Below, one piece after another: positions 7,774 to 17,123 of a DNA stretch of 64,000 nucleotides (the first letter of the stretch is position 1; every line of letters begins with the position of its first letter). The position numbers and the translations under genes are program-made. The notes under the pieces are model-generated. The model searched no databases and was not told the origin of the DNA. It worked only from the letters and a program-made list of their open reading frames with translations. Source of the stretch: Lachnoclostridium sp. Marseille-P6806 (GTDB lineage: Bacteria; Bacillota; Clostridia; Lachnospirales; Lachnospiraceae); assembly GCF_900625025.1 (NCBI RefSeq), contig NZ_LR130579.1:62001-126000 (forward strand), written 5' to 3'.

Positions 7774-8817
7774 TCAAAACTCCCCCAGCAGAATCACTTC
7801 CCGTTCGAGCGAAATCCCGCTGTTCTCCATCACCCGTTTCTGCACGGCCTCAATCACGGCGCGGAGCTCCGCCGCCGTGGCCCTGCCGCGGTTGATCACA
7901 AATCCGCAGTGCTTCTCCGAAACCTGCGCGTCCCCGATCCGAAAGCCCCGGAGGCCCGCCTCTTCGATGAGCTGTCCGGCAAAATGCCCCTCCGGTCTCT
8001 TGAACGTGCTCCCTGCGCTGCCAAATTCCAGCGGCTGTCTGGCGCGCCGTTTTTCCGCGAGCTCCTCCATCCTCTCCCGGATGCGCTCCGGCTCGTCCTC
8101 CGTGAGGGCAAACACTGCCCCCAGCGCTGCCGCGCCGCTCCCCCGGAGGATGCTGCGGCGATAGCCGAACTCCATTTCCTCACAGGAGCAGGTCTGCACA
8201 CGCCCGTCCGGACAGAGCATGTCCGCCGACTCCACAACCCTTTTCATCTCTCCGCCGTAGGCTCCGGCGTTCATGACCAGCGCGCCGCCGACAGAGCCGG
8301 GGATTCCCGCGGCAAATTCGAGTCCCGCAAGACCGTGATCCCGCGCCGCCGCGCTGACGCCCGCAAGGGACGCCCCTGCCCCGCAGCAGATCCTCCGGCC
8401 GCACACCCGGATGGCATCCAGCCGCGGCAGCTCTGCGGGAAGCGGAAGCAGAAGCTCCCCGTCTCCGCCGGAGGACGCACCCTGCGTCCCCCGTGCCGCC
8501 GCTGCCGGCAGACGCTGCTCATCGACAGTATCCGTCAGGGAATACGGGCTCCGCGACGCCACGGAGACAACCGCGCCGCGAAAGCCCCCGTCCCCGACAA
8601 GAATATTTGTCCCTCTTCCGAGGAGAAAAACCGGCATCCCCGCTCCGGCGAGCAGAGCCAGCGTGCGCCGCAGCTCCGCCGCCGTGTATACCTGTATGAA
8701 AAGCTCCGCCGGTCCGCCGGTCCGAAACGAGCTGTGCGCGCTCATCGATTCCCCGGCGAGTATCTGTCCGTCTGCGAGAAAATCCCGCAGAGCGTCTGTC
8801 AATTCCGTGTTGTTCAT
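7774..8817 (-). CDS. murB: UDP-N-acetylenolpyruvoylglucosamine reductase
   Basis: A 347-residue FAD-dependent MurB that reduces UDP-GlcNAc-enolpyruvate to UDP-MurNAc in peptidoglycan synthesis. The start is placed at ATG 8817 (MNNTELTD) by homology; the frame is open upstream but gives an atypical basic leader. Motifs: SSFRTGGPAELF, LGRGTNILVGDGGF, GLEFAAGIPGSVGGALVMNAGAYGGEM, RKPEGHFAGQLIEEAGLRG. It is longer than the usual ~300 residues because of an insertion of about 35 residues rich in Ala/Gly/Ser and Leu/Pro just after the NILVGDGGF region. It is placed between glucokinase and rapZ. Confidence 0.93.
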   Translation of the reverse strand: MNNTELTDALRDFLADGQILAGESMSAHSSFRTGGPAELFIQVYTAAELRRTLALLAGAGMPVFLLGRGTNILVGDGGFRGAVVSVASRSPYSLTDTVDEQRLPAAAARGTQGASSGGDGELLLPLPAELPRLDAIRVCGRRICCGAGASLAGVSAAARDHGLAGLEFAAGIPGSVGGALVMNAGAYGGEMKRVVESADMLCPDGRVQTCSCEEMEFGYRRSILRGSGAAALGAVFALTEDEPERIRERMEELAEKRRARQPLEFGSAGSTFKRPEGHFAGQLIEEAGLRGFRIGDAQVSEKHCGFVINRGRATAAELRAVIEAVQKRVMENSGISLEREVILLGEF

Positions 8818-8848
8818 CCGTGTTCCGTATCTGTTCCCCGTGTTGTTC

Positions 8849-9781
8849 TTACAGCACCAGCTTCGCCGCGCCGTACATTCCCGCATCATTTCCCAGTGTC
8901 GCCAGCGCAAACCGGACATCTGCCGCGCCTGGGAAACAATACTCTTTGAACGAGGGCTTCAGCAGGAAGATCAGATTGTCCCCGGCCTTGGATACGCCGC
9001 CGCCGAGAACGAAAATTTCCGGATTGAGCACCGATGCAACCACGGCCAGACCCTTGCCGAGATAATAGCCGTAGCGCTTCGTAATCTCCGCCGCAACCTC
9101 GTCCCCTTTCACCGCAGCGTCAAAAATGTCCTTGGAGCTGAGCTCTGAAAGTCCGTGGAGCACGCTCTTCTTTTTCGATTTTTCCAGAATACGCCGGCCG
9201 ATCCGGACGACGCCGGTCGCCGAGGCGTACTCCTCAAAGCAGCCGTAATGCCCGCAGTTGCAGGCCTCCTTTTCGTCATCCTCCAGATGAAGATGCCCGA
9301 TCTCTCCGCCGGCTCCGTCCGCGCCCGCCACCAGCTTTCCGCCGATGATGATGCCTCCGCCGACGCCGGTGCCCAGCGTGACCATGACCATATCGCGGTA
9401 GCCCTTGCCGCCGCCTTTCCAGCACTCGCCGAGGGCCGCGACATTCGCGTCGTTCCCCGCCGCAGTCTTAATGCCGGTCAGTCCCTCCATCGTCTCGCGG
9501 ATGTTGAACGTGCCCCAGCCGAGATTGACCGCGCGGTGCACCGTACCGGTGCTGTCGACCGGGCCGGGAACGCCGATGCCGATGCCGATGACATCCTCCT
9601 TGTCCAGCCCCTCTTTCTCCAGCTTGCCGCTGATCGCTTCGGCGATATCCGGGAGAATATGAATCCCCTGATCGCCGGTTCTCGTGGGGATCTCCCACAC
9701 GGACTGCTTATTCCCGTCCTTGTCGAACATCCCGATCTTGACCGTCGTGCCGCCTACATCCACTCCAAAAACACAGTTCAT
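8849..9781 (-). CDS. ROK-family glucokinase
   Basis: A 310-residue sugar kinase that most likely phosphorylates glucose to glucose-6-phosphate with ATP. ATG 9781 follows GGGAG; an ATG two codons upstream is equally possible. Motifs: N-terminal phosphate-binding FGVDVGGTTVKIG, catalytic GNDANVAALGE, and the ROK zinc/signature region (GAGGEIGHLHLEDDEKEACNCGHYGCFEEYAS) with its CNCGHYGC cysteines. The ATG lies just downstream of the dispersed repeat at 9793-9828. It lies between hprK and murB, which links carbon sensing to cell-wall precursor synthesis. Confidence 0.9.
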   Translation of the reverse strand: MNCVFGVDVGGTTVKIGMFDKDGNKQSVWEIPTRTGDQGIHILPDIAEAISGKLEKEGLDKEDVIGIGIGVPGPVDSTGTVHRAVNLGWGTFNIRETMEGLTGIKTAAGNDANVAALGECWKGGGKGYRDMVMVTLGTGVGGGIIIGGKLVAGADGAGGEIGHLHLEDDEKEACNCGHYGCFEEYASATGVVRIGRRILEKSKKKSVLHGLSELSSKDIFDAAVKGDEVAAEITKRYGYYLGKGLAVVASVLNPEIFVLGGGVSKAGDNLIFLLKPSFKEYCFPGAADVRFALATLGNDAGMYGAAKLVL

Positions 9782-9792
9782 AATCATCTCCC

Positions 9793-9926
9793 TGCCGAAG
9801 CACTTTGTGCGAGGCACGCGCCGCAAAACCGCCTGCGCGGATTTTGCAGCTGCGATCAAAAGCTATTTGGGCTTCGGTACCAATAGCCGTGTGAAATCTC
9901 TGCGCCGGCGTGATTTTTCACACTCC
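9793..9926 (-). repeat. Dispersed intergenic repeat, copy 2 (inverted relative to copy 1)
   Basis: Bases 9793-9828 are the exact reverse complement of 5560-5595. On the minus strand they are preceded by a hairpin with 8-bp arms (GTGTGAAA 9889-9896, TTTCACAC 9916-9923) that resembles the palindrome next to copy 1. About 60 nt separate the two modules here. The element ends a few bases before the glucokinase Shine-Dalgarno site, so it lies in the hprK-glucokinase leader. The 271-nt gap holds nothing else recognised. Confidence 0.72.
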
Positions 9927-10052
9927 TCTCCCTTTTCTCCCTTGGTAAACGAGGCTCCTGCCTGAGCAACGCCTCACATTAGGAACCCAAAGTCTCTGCG
10001 CTCCCGTCGCAGGGCGCGCCGCCCGGGTCGGGGACATCCGCCCGGTGCTCTC

Positions 10053-11003
10053 TTATTCCTCGTCGTCCTCATCCTCGCCGCGCCGTCTCGTGAGAGACTT
10101 CTGCACACGGTTATACAGCTCCTGCGCCGCATTGTAGCCCATCTTCTTCTGTCTGTGGTTCACTGCCGCCGACTCGCAAAGCAGCGCAAGATTCCGCCCG
10201 GGGCGCACCGGGATCCGGTGACAGACAACCCGGTTCCCGAGATACTCCGTATATTCCTCCTCGAGTCCCAGCCGGTCATATTCCTTGTCCTTGTCCCAGT
10301 CCTCGATTTGAATGACGAGATCGATGTTCTGCGTGTCACGGACGCTCGAAACGCCGAACAGAGTCTTGACGTCGATGATGCCGATGCCGCGCAGCTCGAT
10401 AAAATGCTTGGTGATATTCGGCGCCGAGCCGATGAGCGTCTCCTCGCTGACCTTGCGGATTTCGACGACATCGTCCGAAACCAGACGATGGCCCCGCTTG
10501 ATCAGCTCGAGCGCCGCTTCCGACTTGCCGATGCCGCTCTCTCCGGTGAGGAGAACCCCCTCGCCGTAGACATCCACCAGCACGCCGTGAATGCTGATAC
10601 AGGGCGCCAGCTTGACGTTCAGCCAGCGGATGACCTCGGCCATAAACGCGCTGGTCGCTTTCTTTGTCATCATCAGCGGAACCTGATATTTTTTCGCGTA
10701 ACGGACAAACGCCTCGTCCGGCCGGAGCTCCCGGCAGAACACCACGCAGGGCGAACCCAGCGAGAGGAGCTTGTCGTAGATCTCCTCCTTGCGCTCCTGC
10801 GGCATGCTTTCCATATAGGAATATTCCACAAAGCCGATGATCTGCATGCGCGTTGCTTCATAGTGCTCGAAATATCCGGTGAGCTGGATCGCCGGCCGGT
10901 TGATGTCGGGCTGCGTGATCCGTATCCCCGATATATCAATGTCGGGCGTCAGATTCTCAAGCTTCATCTGTGACACAATTTTACTGAGAAGAATGCTGGA
11001 CAT
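10053..11003 (-). CDS. hprK: HPr kinase/phosphorylase
   Basis: A 316-residue bifunctional kinase/phosphorylase that adds or removes phosphate on Ser46 of HPr-type proteins and so drives carbon catabolite repression. The C-terminal kinase domain has the Walker A motif GESGIGKS (residues about 155-162), SDDVVEI, and the HprK signature (HFIELRGIGIIDVKTLFG). The C-terminus is a charged Arg/Asp/Glu tail. Its likely substrate here is the crh-like protein at 5633-5908, because the PTS HPr in this window lacks Ser46. Confidence 0.96.
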   Translation of the reverse strand: MSSILLSKIVSQMKLENLTPDIDISGIRITQPDINRPAIQLTGYFEHYEATRMQIIGFVEYSYMESMPQERKEEIYDKLLSLGSPCVVFCRELRPDEAFVRYAKKYQVPLMMTKKATSAFMAEVIRWLNVKLAPCISIHGVLVDVYGEGVLLTGESGIGKSEAALELIKRGHRLVSDDVVEIRKVSEETLIGSAPNITKHFIELRGIGIIDVKTLFGVSSVRDTQNIDLVIQIEDWDKDKEYDRLGLEEEYTEYLGNRVVCHRIPVRPGRNLALLCESAAVNHRQKKMGYNAAQELYNRVQKSLTRRRGEDEDDEE

Positions 11004-11066
11004 AGGCTGCCTTTCTGCCGCCGCTGCGGCTGCTCAGCATCAGTCTAACATAACGGTACTGCAAAA

Positions 11067-12968
11067 TCACTTGTTCTGCTTCCGGAAATACGCGAAGATC
11101 TGCTCCGCTGCGGAGCGCGGAATTTCCGGTATTGCGGCCAGCGCCTCCACATCCGCCGCCTCGATCTCCGCAATGGAGCGGAAGTGCCGCATCAGCGCCT
11201 TGCGGCGGGCCGGCCCCACGCCGGGAATCGCATCCAGCCGTGAATCGGTCTGCGCCTTGCTCCGCAGCGACCGGTGATATTCGATGGCAAAGCGGTGCGC
11301 CTCGTCCTGAATCCTCGTGATCAGCTTAAAGCCCTCGGAATGCGTGTCGATCGGCACCTCGACATTATTGTAATACAGTCCCCGGGTCCGGTGATTGTCG
11401 TCCTTGACCATGCCCGCCACCGGAATCGAGAGTCCCAGCTCCGCGAGCACCTCCAGCGCGATGTTCACCTGCCCCCGTCCGCCGTCCATCAGAATCAGAT
11501 CCGGAAATTTGGAAAAGGAGGTCGACCGCTCCGGGCTCCCGGAGTGCTCCTCCAGCCCGTGCCGGAAGCGCCGCGTCAGCACCTCGTGCATGCAGGCGTA
11601 GTCATTCGGTCCGGAAACGGTCCGGATCGAAAACTTGCGGTAATCGCTGCGCTTGGGCTTTCCTTTCTCATAGACGACCATGGAGCCCACATTGGCGAAG
11701 CCGCTGATATTGGAGATATCATAGGCCTCCATGCGCTCTGCGCGGGGGATGGAAAGAAGCTCCTCAATTTCACGGACTGCGCCGATCGTGCGCCCCTCCT
11801 CCCGTTTCAGCCGCTCCCTGTCCTTGCTGAGAATGAGCCGGGCATTCTCCTCCGCCAGCGCGACGAGCTTCTCCTTGCTCCCCCGCTGAGGCGTGATCAG
11901 GGAGACTTTCTGCCCTTTCACCTGACTCAGCCACTGTTCGATGATCTCACGGTCCCGGATCGCCTCCGGAAGCACGATCTCTTTCGGCACAAAGGGCGTG
12001 CCGGCATAGAACTGCCGGATAAAATCCGACAGAATCTCCGCGCGGGAGACGCTCCCGACATGGGTCATATAGAAATGCTCCCGCCCGATGAGCCTGCCGT
12101 CCCGGATAAAGAACGTCTGCACGACCGCGTCCGCGTCGAAATTCTCCTCTTCCTTGGCGACGCCCAGAATATCCCGGTTCTCCCCGATGCTCTCGGACAT
12201 CTTCTGCCGCTGCGTGACCTGCCGGACGCTGGCAATGAGATCCCGCTGGCGGGCCGCCTCCTCAAAATCCAGCGCCGCCGCCGCCGCAGTCATCCGCTCC
12301 GTCAGATCCCGGATCACCGACTGATGATCCCCGGAGAGAAACGCCAGAACCTGCTCGATCCGCGCGCGGTAGGCCTCCTCCGACACCTCGCCCTTGATGC
12401 AGGGCGCGCAGCAGCGCTTCATATGGTAGTTGAGGCAGGGCCTTTCCTTTCCGCAGTCGCGCGGCAGGACGCGGTGGCAGTCGCGGAGCTGAAACATCCG
12501 GTTCAGCAGCTCCATGGTATCGCGGACCGCGTCCCCGCTGGTGAACGGTCCGAAATAGCGCGCCTTGTCCTTTTTCATCGTGCGGCAGAACACCAGCCGC
12601 GGGTAGGGCTCATTCACCGTGACCTTGATGTAGGGGTAGGTCTTGTCGTCGACCAGCATCGTATTGTACTTCGGCCGGTGCTCCTTGATCAGATTGTTCT
12701 CAAGAATCAGGGCCTCCAGCTCGCTGTCCGTGACGATATATTCAAAATAGGAGATCTGGCGCACCATCTGATCAATGGCGGGGCCTCGTCCCACGATCCT
12801 GCGGAAATAGGAGCGCACGCGGTTGCTGAGGTTGACCGCCTTGCCGATATACAGAATGGCATCGTCCGAGCCGTGCATAAGATAGACGCCCGGCTGCTTC
12901 GGGAGCTTTTTCAGCTCCTCCTCGACGACAAAGTGAATTTTAGTGGCTGGCGACGGCTGATTCGGCAT
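11067..12968 (-). CDS. uvrC: Excinuclease ABC subunit C
   Basis: A 633-residue nucleotide-excision-repair nuclease, typical length. Domains in order: GIY-YIG nuclease (QPGVYLMHGSDDAILYIGKAVNLSNRVRSYF, residues about 24-55), Cys-rich segment (CHRVLPRDCGKERPCLNYHMKRCCAPC), UVR domain (about 215-250), RNase H-like endonuclease domain (AYDISNISG; ILMDGGRGQVN) and C-terminal helix-hairpin-helix motifs (LDAIPGVGPARRKALMRHF). It works with UvrAB, which are not in this window. Confidence 0.97.
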   Translation of the reverse strand: MPNQPSPATKIHFVVEEELKKLPKQPGVYLMHGSDDAILYIGKAVNLSNRVRSYFRRIVGRGPAIDQMVRQISYFEYIVTDSELEALILENNLIKEHRPKYNTMLVDDKTYPYIKVTVNEPYPRLVFCRTMKKDKARYFGPFTSGDAVRDTMELLNRMFQLRDCHRVLPRDCGKERPCLNYHMKRCCAPCIKGEVSEEAYRARIEQVLAFLSGDHQSVIRDLTERMTAAAAALDFEEAARQRDLIASVRQVTQRQKMSESIGENRDILGVAKEEENFDADAVVQTFFIRDGRLIGREHFYMTHVGSVSRAEILSDFIRQFYAGTPFVPKEIVLPEAIRDREIIEQWLSQVKGQKVSLITPQRGSKEKLVALAEENARLILSKDRERLKREEGRTIGAVREIEELLSIPRAERMEAYDISNISGFANVGSMVVYEKGKPKRSDYRKFSIRTVSGPNDYACMHEVLTRRFRHGLEEHSGSPERSTSFSKFPDLILMDGGRGQVNIALEVLAELGLSIPVAGMVKDDNHRTRGLYYNNVEVPIDTHSEGFKLITRIQDEAHRFAIEYHRSLRSKAQTDSRLDAIPGVGPARRKALMRHFRSIAEIEAADVEALAAIPEIPRSAAEQIFAYFRKQNK

Positions 12969-12995
12969 AACGTCTGATATTCCTCAATAGAAACG

Positions 12996-13025
12996 GGAGC
13001 GCATGGCATGCTGCCTCTGCGCTCC
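12996..13025 (-). terminator. Possible terminator after ftsH
   Basis: An 8-bp stem (GGAGCGCA 12996-13003 with TGCGCTCC 13018-13025) lies just after the ftsH stop codon and before uvrC. On the minus strand it is followed by a weak T-rich run (GTTTCTATT), so termination may be partial. Confidence 0.45.
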
Positions 13026-13047
13026 GCACGGTGTGTTCACGACCCTC

Positions 13048-15162
13048 TCAGTTCTTTTTCCCGAGCTCCTCGCGGGACGCTCCGGAAAATATCCCGCGGG
13101 GAGAGCCCGCGGACGGCGCATTGTTCTCCGGCTGCTCCTCCGGCTGTTCTGCCGGCTTTTCCTCCGGCTGCTCTGCCGGCGGCTCCTCAGCCTGCTTCCC
13201 GGACGGCATTCCGTCCGCCCCCGCAGGCACTTCGGGCTGCTGCGAGGCATCCTCCGCCGCCTCCGGCTCCGGGATCCCCTTTGCCTCGCGGTATATCTTC
13301 ATAAATTCCTTGCCGGTGATCGTTTCTTTCTGAATCAGATGCGCGGCAAGCTGATCCATTACGTCGAGGTTATCGGACAGAATCCGTTTCGCCTCCCGAT
13401 AGCTTTCTTCGATGATGAGACGGACCTCCTCGTCCACGCCTGCCGCCGTCGCATCGCTGCAGTTCATGCTGGAGCGTCCCTCCAGATACTGGCTCTCCAC
13501 GGTGGCAAGTCCCATCAGACCGTATTTCCGGCTCATTCCGTACATCGTAACCATATTGCGGGCGATGGATGTCGCCTTTTCGATGTCGTTTGCCGCGCCG
13601 GTCGTCACCGTCTCAAACTTGAGCTCCTCCGCCGCACGGCCGCCGAGCAGCCCAACGATCATAGCCCGCAGCTCCGCCTCGCTGTTGAGATATTTCTCTT
13701 CCTCCGGCACGTGCATGACATAGCCCAGCGCGCCCATGGTGCGTGGCACGATCGTGATTTTCTGCACCGGCTCGGAGTTTTTCTGCACGGCGCTGATGAG
13801 CGCATGGCCGACCTCATGGTAGGACACGATGCGCCGCTCCCCGGCGCTCATGATCCGGTCCTTTTTCTCCTTGCCGACGAGCACCTGCTCGACCGCCTCG
13901 AAGAGGTCTTTCTGGCTGACAAACTCCCGGTGGCTCTTGACGGCGTTGATCGCCGCCTCGTTGATCATATTGGCGAGATCCGAGCCCACCGCGCCGCTGG
14001 TTGCCAGCGCGATCTCGTTCAGATCGACGGTCTCGTCCATTTTGACGTCCTTGCTGTGCACCTTGAGAATCGCGACGCGCCCCTTGAGATCCGGACGGTC
14101 GACGATGATCCGGCGGTCAAAGCGTCCAGGCCGGAGCAGCGCCTTATCAAGAATCTCGGGGCGGTTGGTCGCGCCGAGGACGATAATTCCTTTCTGCGCG
14201 TCGAACCCGTCCATCTCGGAAAGAAGCTGATTCAGCGTCTGCTCCCGCTCCTCGTTTCCGCCGAAACGGCTGTCGCGGCTCCGCCCGATGGCGTCGATCT
14301 CGTCGATGAAGATGATGCAGGGGGCGTTCTTTTCCGCCTCCCGGAACAGATCGCGCACGCGGGATGCGCCCACGCCGACATAGAGCTCTATGAAATCCGA
14401 GCCGGTGAGTGAGAAAAACGGGACGTGAGCCTCCCCTGCAACCGCCCGGGCGAGGAGCGTCTTGCCCGTCCCGGGAGGGCCGACCAGCAGAGCGCCTTTC
14501 GGGAGCTTCGCGCCGATTGCCACATAGCGCTGGGGGTTGTGAAGGAAATCGACCACCTCCACCAGCGACTCCTTGGCCTCGTCCTCTCCCGCCACATCGC
14601 CGAACGTGATGCCTGTATCTCTCTGCACATATTCCTTGGCATTGCTCTTGCCGACGCCCATGATGCCGCCGCCCGCCTTATTCATGCGGCGGAACAGGAA
14701 GCTCAGCAGCACCCAGAAGATAACCAGCGGAAGAACGTATTCGAGAAGAATGCTGAAAATCATCCCCGACCCGTCGGCCACCTCGCCGGAGACCGCCACA
14801 TTGTTTGCAAGAAGCCGCGCTGTCAGCGTCTCATCCTCCTCCACCTTGCCGGTGTAGTAGATGAGGCCGGCCATCGCCTCCTCTGTGCTCTCCGCGGACT
14901 TCTTCGGCGTGATGCGGATGTCGTTCGAGGTGATGACCACGCTCTCGACCTTTCCGCTCTCCACCATCTGGATAAACTGATTGTAGGTGATCTCCCGGCG
15001 CGTTGATTTTCCGAAGCTGCTCATGAAAAAGCTGACGCTCAGGAGCGTGACCAGCGCCGCGATCAGAAAGATGAAAATGTTCTGGCGGGGCGGCTGACCG
15101 CCGCTGCCGCCGCTCTGACGGTTTCTGTCGTTGTTATTCTCCACGTTCTGTCCCATCCTCAC
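13048..15162 (-). CDS. ftsH: ATP-dependent zinc metalloprotease FtsH
   Basis: A membrane-anchored AAA+ protease of 704 residues. Two N-terminal membrane helices flank an extracytoplasmic domain. The AAA module has Walker A GPPGTGKT and Walker [11 protein letters not shown], with second-region-of-homology Arg fingers; the protease has the zinc motif HEVGH. The start is the GTG at 15162, which overlaps the coaX stop (GTGA) and suggests translational coupling; an ATG two codons later is the alternative. The C-terminal ~60 residues carry a Pro/Glu repeat ([14 protein letters not shown]) not needed for catalysis. Confidence 0.97.
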   Translation of the reverse strand: MRMGQNVENNNDRNRQSGGSGGQPPRQNIFIFLIAALVTLLSVSFFMSSFGKSTRREITYNQFIQMVESGKVESVVITSNDIRITPKKSAESTEEAMAGLIYYTGKVEEDETLTARLLANNVAVSGEVADGSGMIFSILLEYVLPLVIFWVLLSFLFRRMNKAGGGIMGVGKSNAKEYVQRDTGITFGDVAGEDEAKESLVEVVDFLHNPQRYVAIGAKLPKGALLVGPPGTGKTLLARAVAGEAHVPFFSLTGSDFIELYVGVGASRVRDLFREAEKNAPCIIFIDEIDAIGRSRDSRFGGNEEREQTLNQLLSEMDGFDAQKGIIVLGATNRPEILDKALLRPGRFDRRIIVDRPDLKGRVAILKVHSKDVKMDETVDLNEIALATSGAVGSDLANMINEAAINAVKSHREFVSQKDLFEAVEQVLVGKEKKDRIMSAGERRIVSYHEVGHALISAVQKNSEPVQKITIVPRTMGALGYVMHVPEEEKYLNSEAELRAMIVGLLGGRAAEELKFETVTTGAANDIEKATSIARNMVTMYGMSRKYGLMGLATVESQYLEGRSSMNCSDATAAGVDEEVRLIIEESYREAKRILSDNLDVMDQLAAHLIQKETITGKEFMKIYREAKGIPEPEAAEDASQQPEVPAGADGMPSGKQAEEPPAEQPEEKPAEQPEEQPENNAPSAGSPRGIFSGASREELGKKN

Positions 15163-15983
15163 ACGCGTCTCTTTGCTTCGTCCGGACGCCTGTTCTTCGC
15201 CATTCTCCGGTTTTTCCGGTAAATGATGGCGAGCCCCTCCAGCAGGAGATTTTCCGCCATCTGTATCCGGTGCCTGCAGTGCGGCGTAATTCTTGCCGCA
15301 ATCCCGCCGGTCGCCACGATGGACGCCGGCTCCCCGAGCTCTTCCTCAAAGCGGTCAAGAAGACCGTCGAGTCCTCCGACCGTACTGTAAAACATCCCCG
15401 ATTTCATCGCTTCGACCGTATTCGTCGCCACCGCTTTCTTCGGCGGAGCGACGGCAATATTCGGCAGAAGCGAGGTTTCCTGCACCAGCGCGTTCAGCGA
15501 TATCCCCAGCCCGGGATAAATCGCGCCGCCCAGATAGCGTCCGCCCGCGCTTACCGCGGTAATCGTAGTCGCCGTGCCCATATCGACAATAAAGCAGGGC
15601 AGCGGGTAGCGCTCCTTGGCCGCAACGGCAGTCGCCACAAGATCCGCCGCAATCGTCCCCGGGTCGTCAAGGCCGATATCCAGACCGGTTTTCAGCCCCG
15701 CGCCGACAATCATCGGATCGATGCCGGTGATCATCCGCACCGCGCGGGACAGCGTGTCGTTCAGCGGAGGAACCACGGAGCTGATGATGCAGCCCCCGAT
15801 GGAGGGGAGTCTCACCCCGCTGATTTCAAGAATGCGGGAGATATCCGCCGCGTACTCAAACTCCGTGCGGCGCTCATTTGTCTCAAGGCGAAGCACCGGC
15901 GAAATGCTGTCGTCCTCGTGGACACAGCCGAGCACGGTATGCGTATTTCCGGTATCGATTGCAAGAACCAATTCTTCCGCCAT
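15159..15983 (-). CDS. coaX: Type III pantothenate kinase
   Basis: A 274-residue ATP-dependent enzyme for the first step of coenzyme A synthesis. ATG 15983 follows GGAGAT. The ASKHA-fold motifs are present: N-terminal LAIDTGNTHTVLG, the pantothenate-binding GLDDPGTIAADLVATAVAA region, and IVDMGTATTITAV. It overlaps ftsH by 4 nt and follows the amidase gene on the same strand. Confidence 0.95.
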   Translation of the reverse strand: MAEELVLAIDTGNTHTVLGCVHEDDSISPVLRLETNERRTEFEYAADISRILEISGVRLPSIGGCIISSVVPPLNDTLSRAVRMITGIDPMIVGAGLKTGLDIGLDDPGTIAADLVATAVAAKERYPLPCFIVDMGTATTITAVSAGGRYLGGAIYPGLGISLNALVQETSLLPNIAVAPPKKAVATNTVEAMKSGMFYSTVGGLDGLLDRFEEELGEPASIVATGGIAARITPHCRHRIQMAENLLLEGLAIIYRKNRRMAKNRRPDEAKRRV

Positions 15984-16052
15984 AGGTATCTCCTCTGCCG
16001 CGTTCTCTGCGGCCCCCGCAGCGCCTACGAAGCGCACCCGGAGCGTCAGGCG

Positions 16053-17123
16053 TCAGCGCACCGTCACCGGACGGCTCACGCTGACAAGATCATAGCTGTT
16101 CACCGCCGCGGCGACAATCTCCGCTCCGGGCGGCGCGCTGACGGTAAAGACCACCGCCTCCCCATTCCGCGGGAAAGGCAGAAGGGCCGTCGGGACGCCG
16201 TTCACACTGTAAAAATAATAGAGCACCGGATAAACCGAATCCGTATCCCGCGCCGTCAGACGGCAAATCACCTGCCCCGCCGCATCGCGTCCGCAAAGTT
16301 CAAGCCGGCAGACATCCGGCGGTGTCTGATCCTGCGGGATGCCGGCCGCCCCGGCAGGGACAGCCGCGGGCCGGACATAATCTGTATAGTCTTCGCCGGT
16401 CGCCGAAGATCGCAGATGAAAATATCGGGCGATCGCCGCCGCATCCGCCTTTGCCAGCGCTTCCACATCTCCTGCACCGCCGAGCGACAGGCGGTCCGCG
16501 CTGCTGTCAAGGTAGCAGTGCTCGATGAGCGCCGAGGGAATGCCGCGCGCGGCGCTCTCCCGGATAATGCCGTAATAATCGCCGTGCGAGCCAATACGGG
16601 TTTTCACGCCTCTGTCATAGTAGCCCAGCTTTGCGGTCTGCTCCAGCACCGCCCGTCCGAAAGACGCCCCTGCGGAATAATTGCTCCCGAACGCAGAGGT
16701 CCACACCTCCGTCCCGTAGGAGAGGTGCTGCAGGCTTGCGTTGAAATGAAGACTGATCAGAAAATCCGCCCCCGCCGCCTGCGCATCCGCCGCCCGCTGC
16801 GCCAGAGAAAGCGGCCGGTCGGCCGTGCGGAGCAGCACCACGTTCACATTGTCATAGACGGAAAGCTCTTTCTCTATGCGCTGCGCCAGCTCGAGCGTCA
16901 TCGCCTTTTCGGAATACGGCGCATACTGCGCCCCCAGATGATCGGAGGTCGAAAGAGGGCCCCCGTGCCCGGGATCCAGTGCAAGAACGACGCTCCCGCC
17001 CGCCGCCTGCGCCGCATGAGCGGGCTCCGTCCGCGCTCGAAGCGCCGCCGCTCCGGCAAAGATCGCCAGTACCGGTATGATCAAACGCCGTATCCGCCTG
17101 CCGAAGCCGCAAAGTTCCGTCAT
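16053..17123 (-). CDS. N-acetylmuramoyl-L-alanine amidase (Amidase_3), secreted
   Basis: A 356-residue peptidoglycan amidase. An N-terminal hydrophobic stretch (residues about 10-40, ending near AHAAQA) is a probable signal peptide. The zinc amidase domain follows: LALDPGHGG (first His), the Glu in the SEKAMTLELAQRIE region, FLISLHFNAS (second His) and SALIEHCYLDS (catalytic Glu). The last ~110 residues form an uncharacterised beta-rich domain, possibly for wall binding. It overlaps the Mrp ATPase gene by an ATGA junction. Confidence 0.9.
   Translation of the reverse strand: MTELCGFGRRIRRLIIPVLAIFAGAAALRARTEPAHAAQAAGGSVVLALDPGHGGPLSTSDHLGAQYAPYSEKAMTLELAQRIEKELSVYDNVNVVLLRTADRPLSLAQRAADAQAAGADFLISLHFNASLQHLSYGTEVWTSAFGSNYSAGASFGRAVLEQTAKLGYYDRGVKTRIGSHGDYYGIIRESAARGIPSALIEHCYLDSSADRLSLGGAGDVEALAKADAAAIARYFHLRSSATGEDYTDYVRPAAVPAGAAGIPQDQTPPDVCRLELCGRDAAGQVICRLTARDTDSVYPVLYYFYSVNGVPTALLPFPRNGEAVVFTVSAPPGAEIVAAAVNSYDLVSVSRPVTVR

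Noticed and set aside
6487-8949. Long plus-strand open frame (820 codons) across the whiA-rapZ-murB region
   Set aside because: It is antisense to three clearly recognisable genes, has Arg/Pro-rich composition typical of shadow frames in GC-rich DNA, and shows no family motif.
11274-12977. Long plus-strand open frame opposite uvrC
   Set aside because: Complete uvrC domains lie on the other strand; the frame has no recognisable motif or ribosome binding site.
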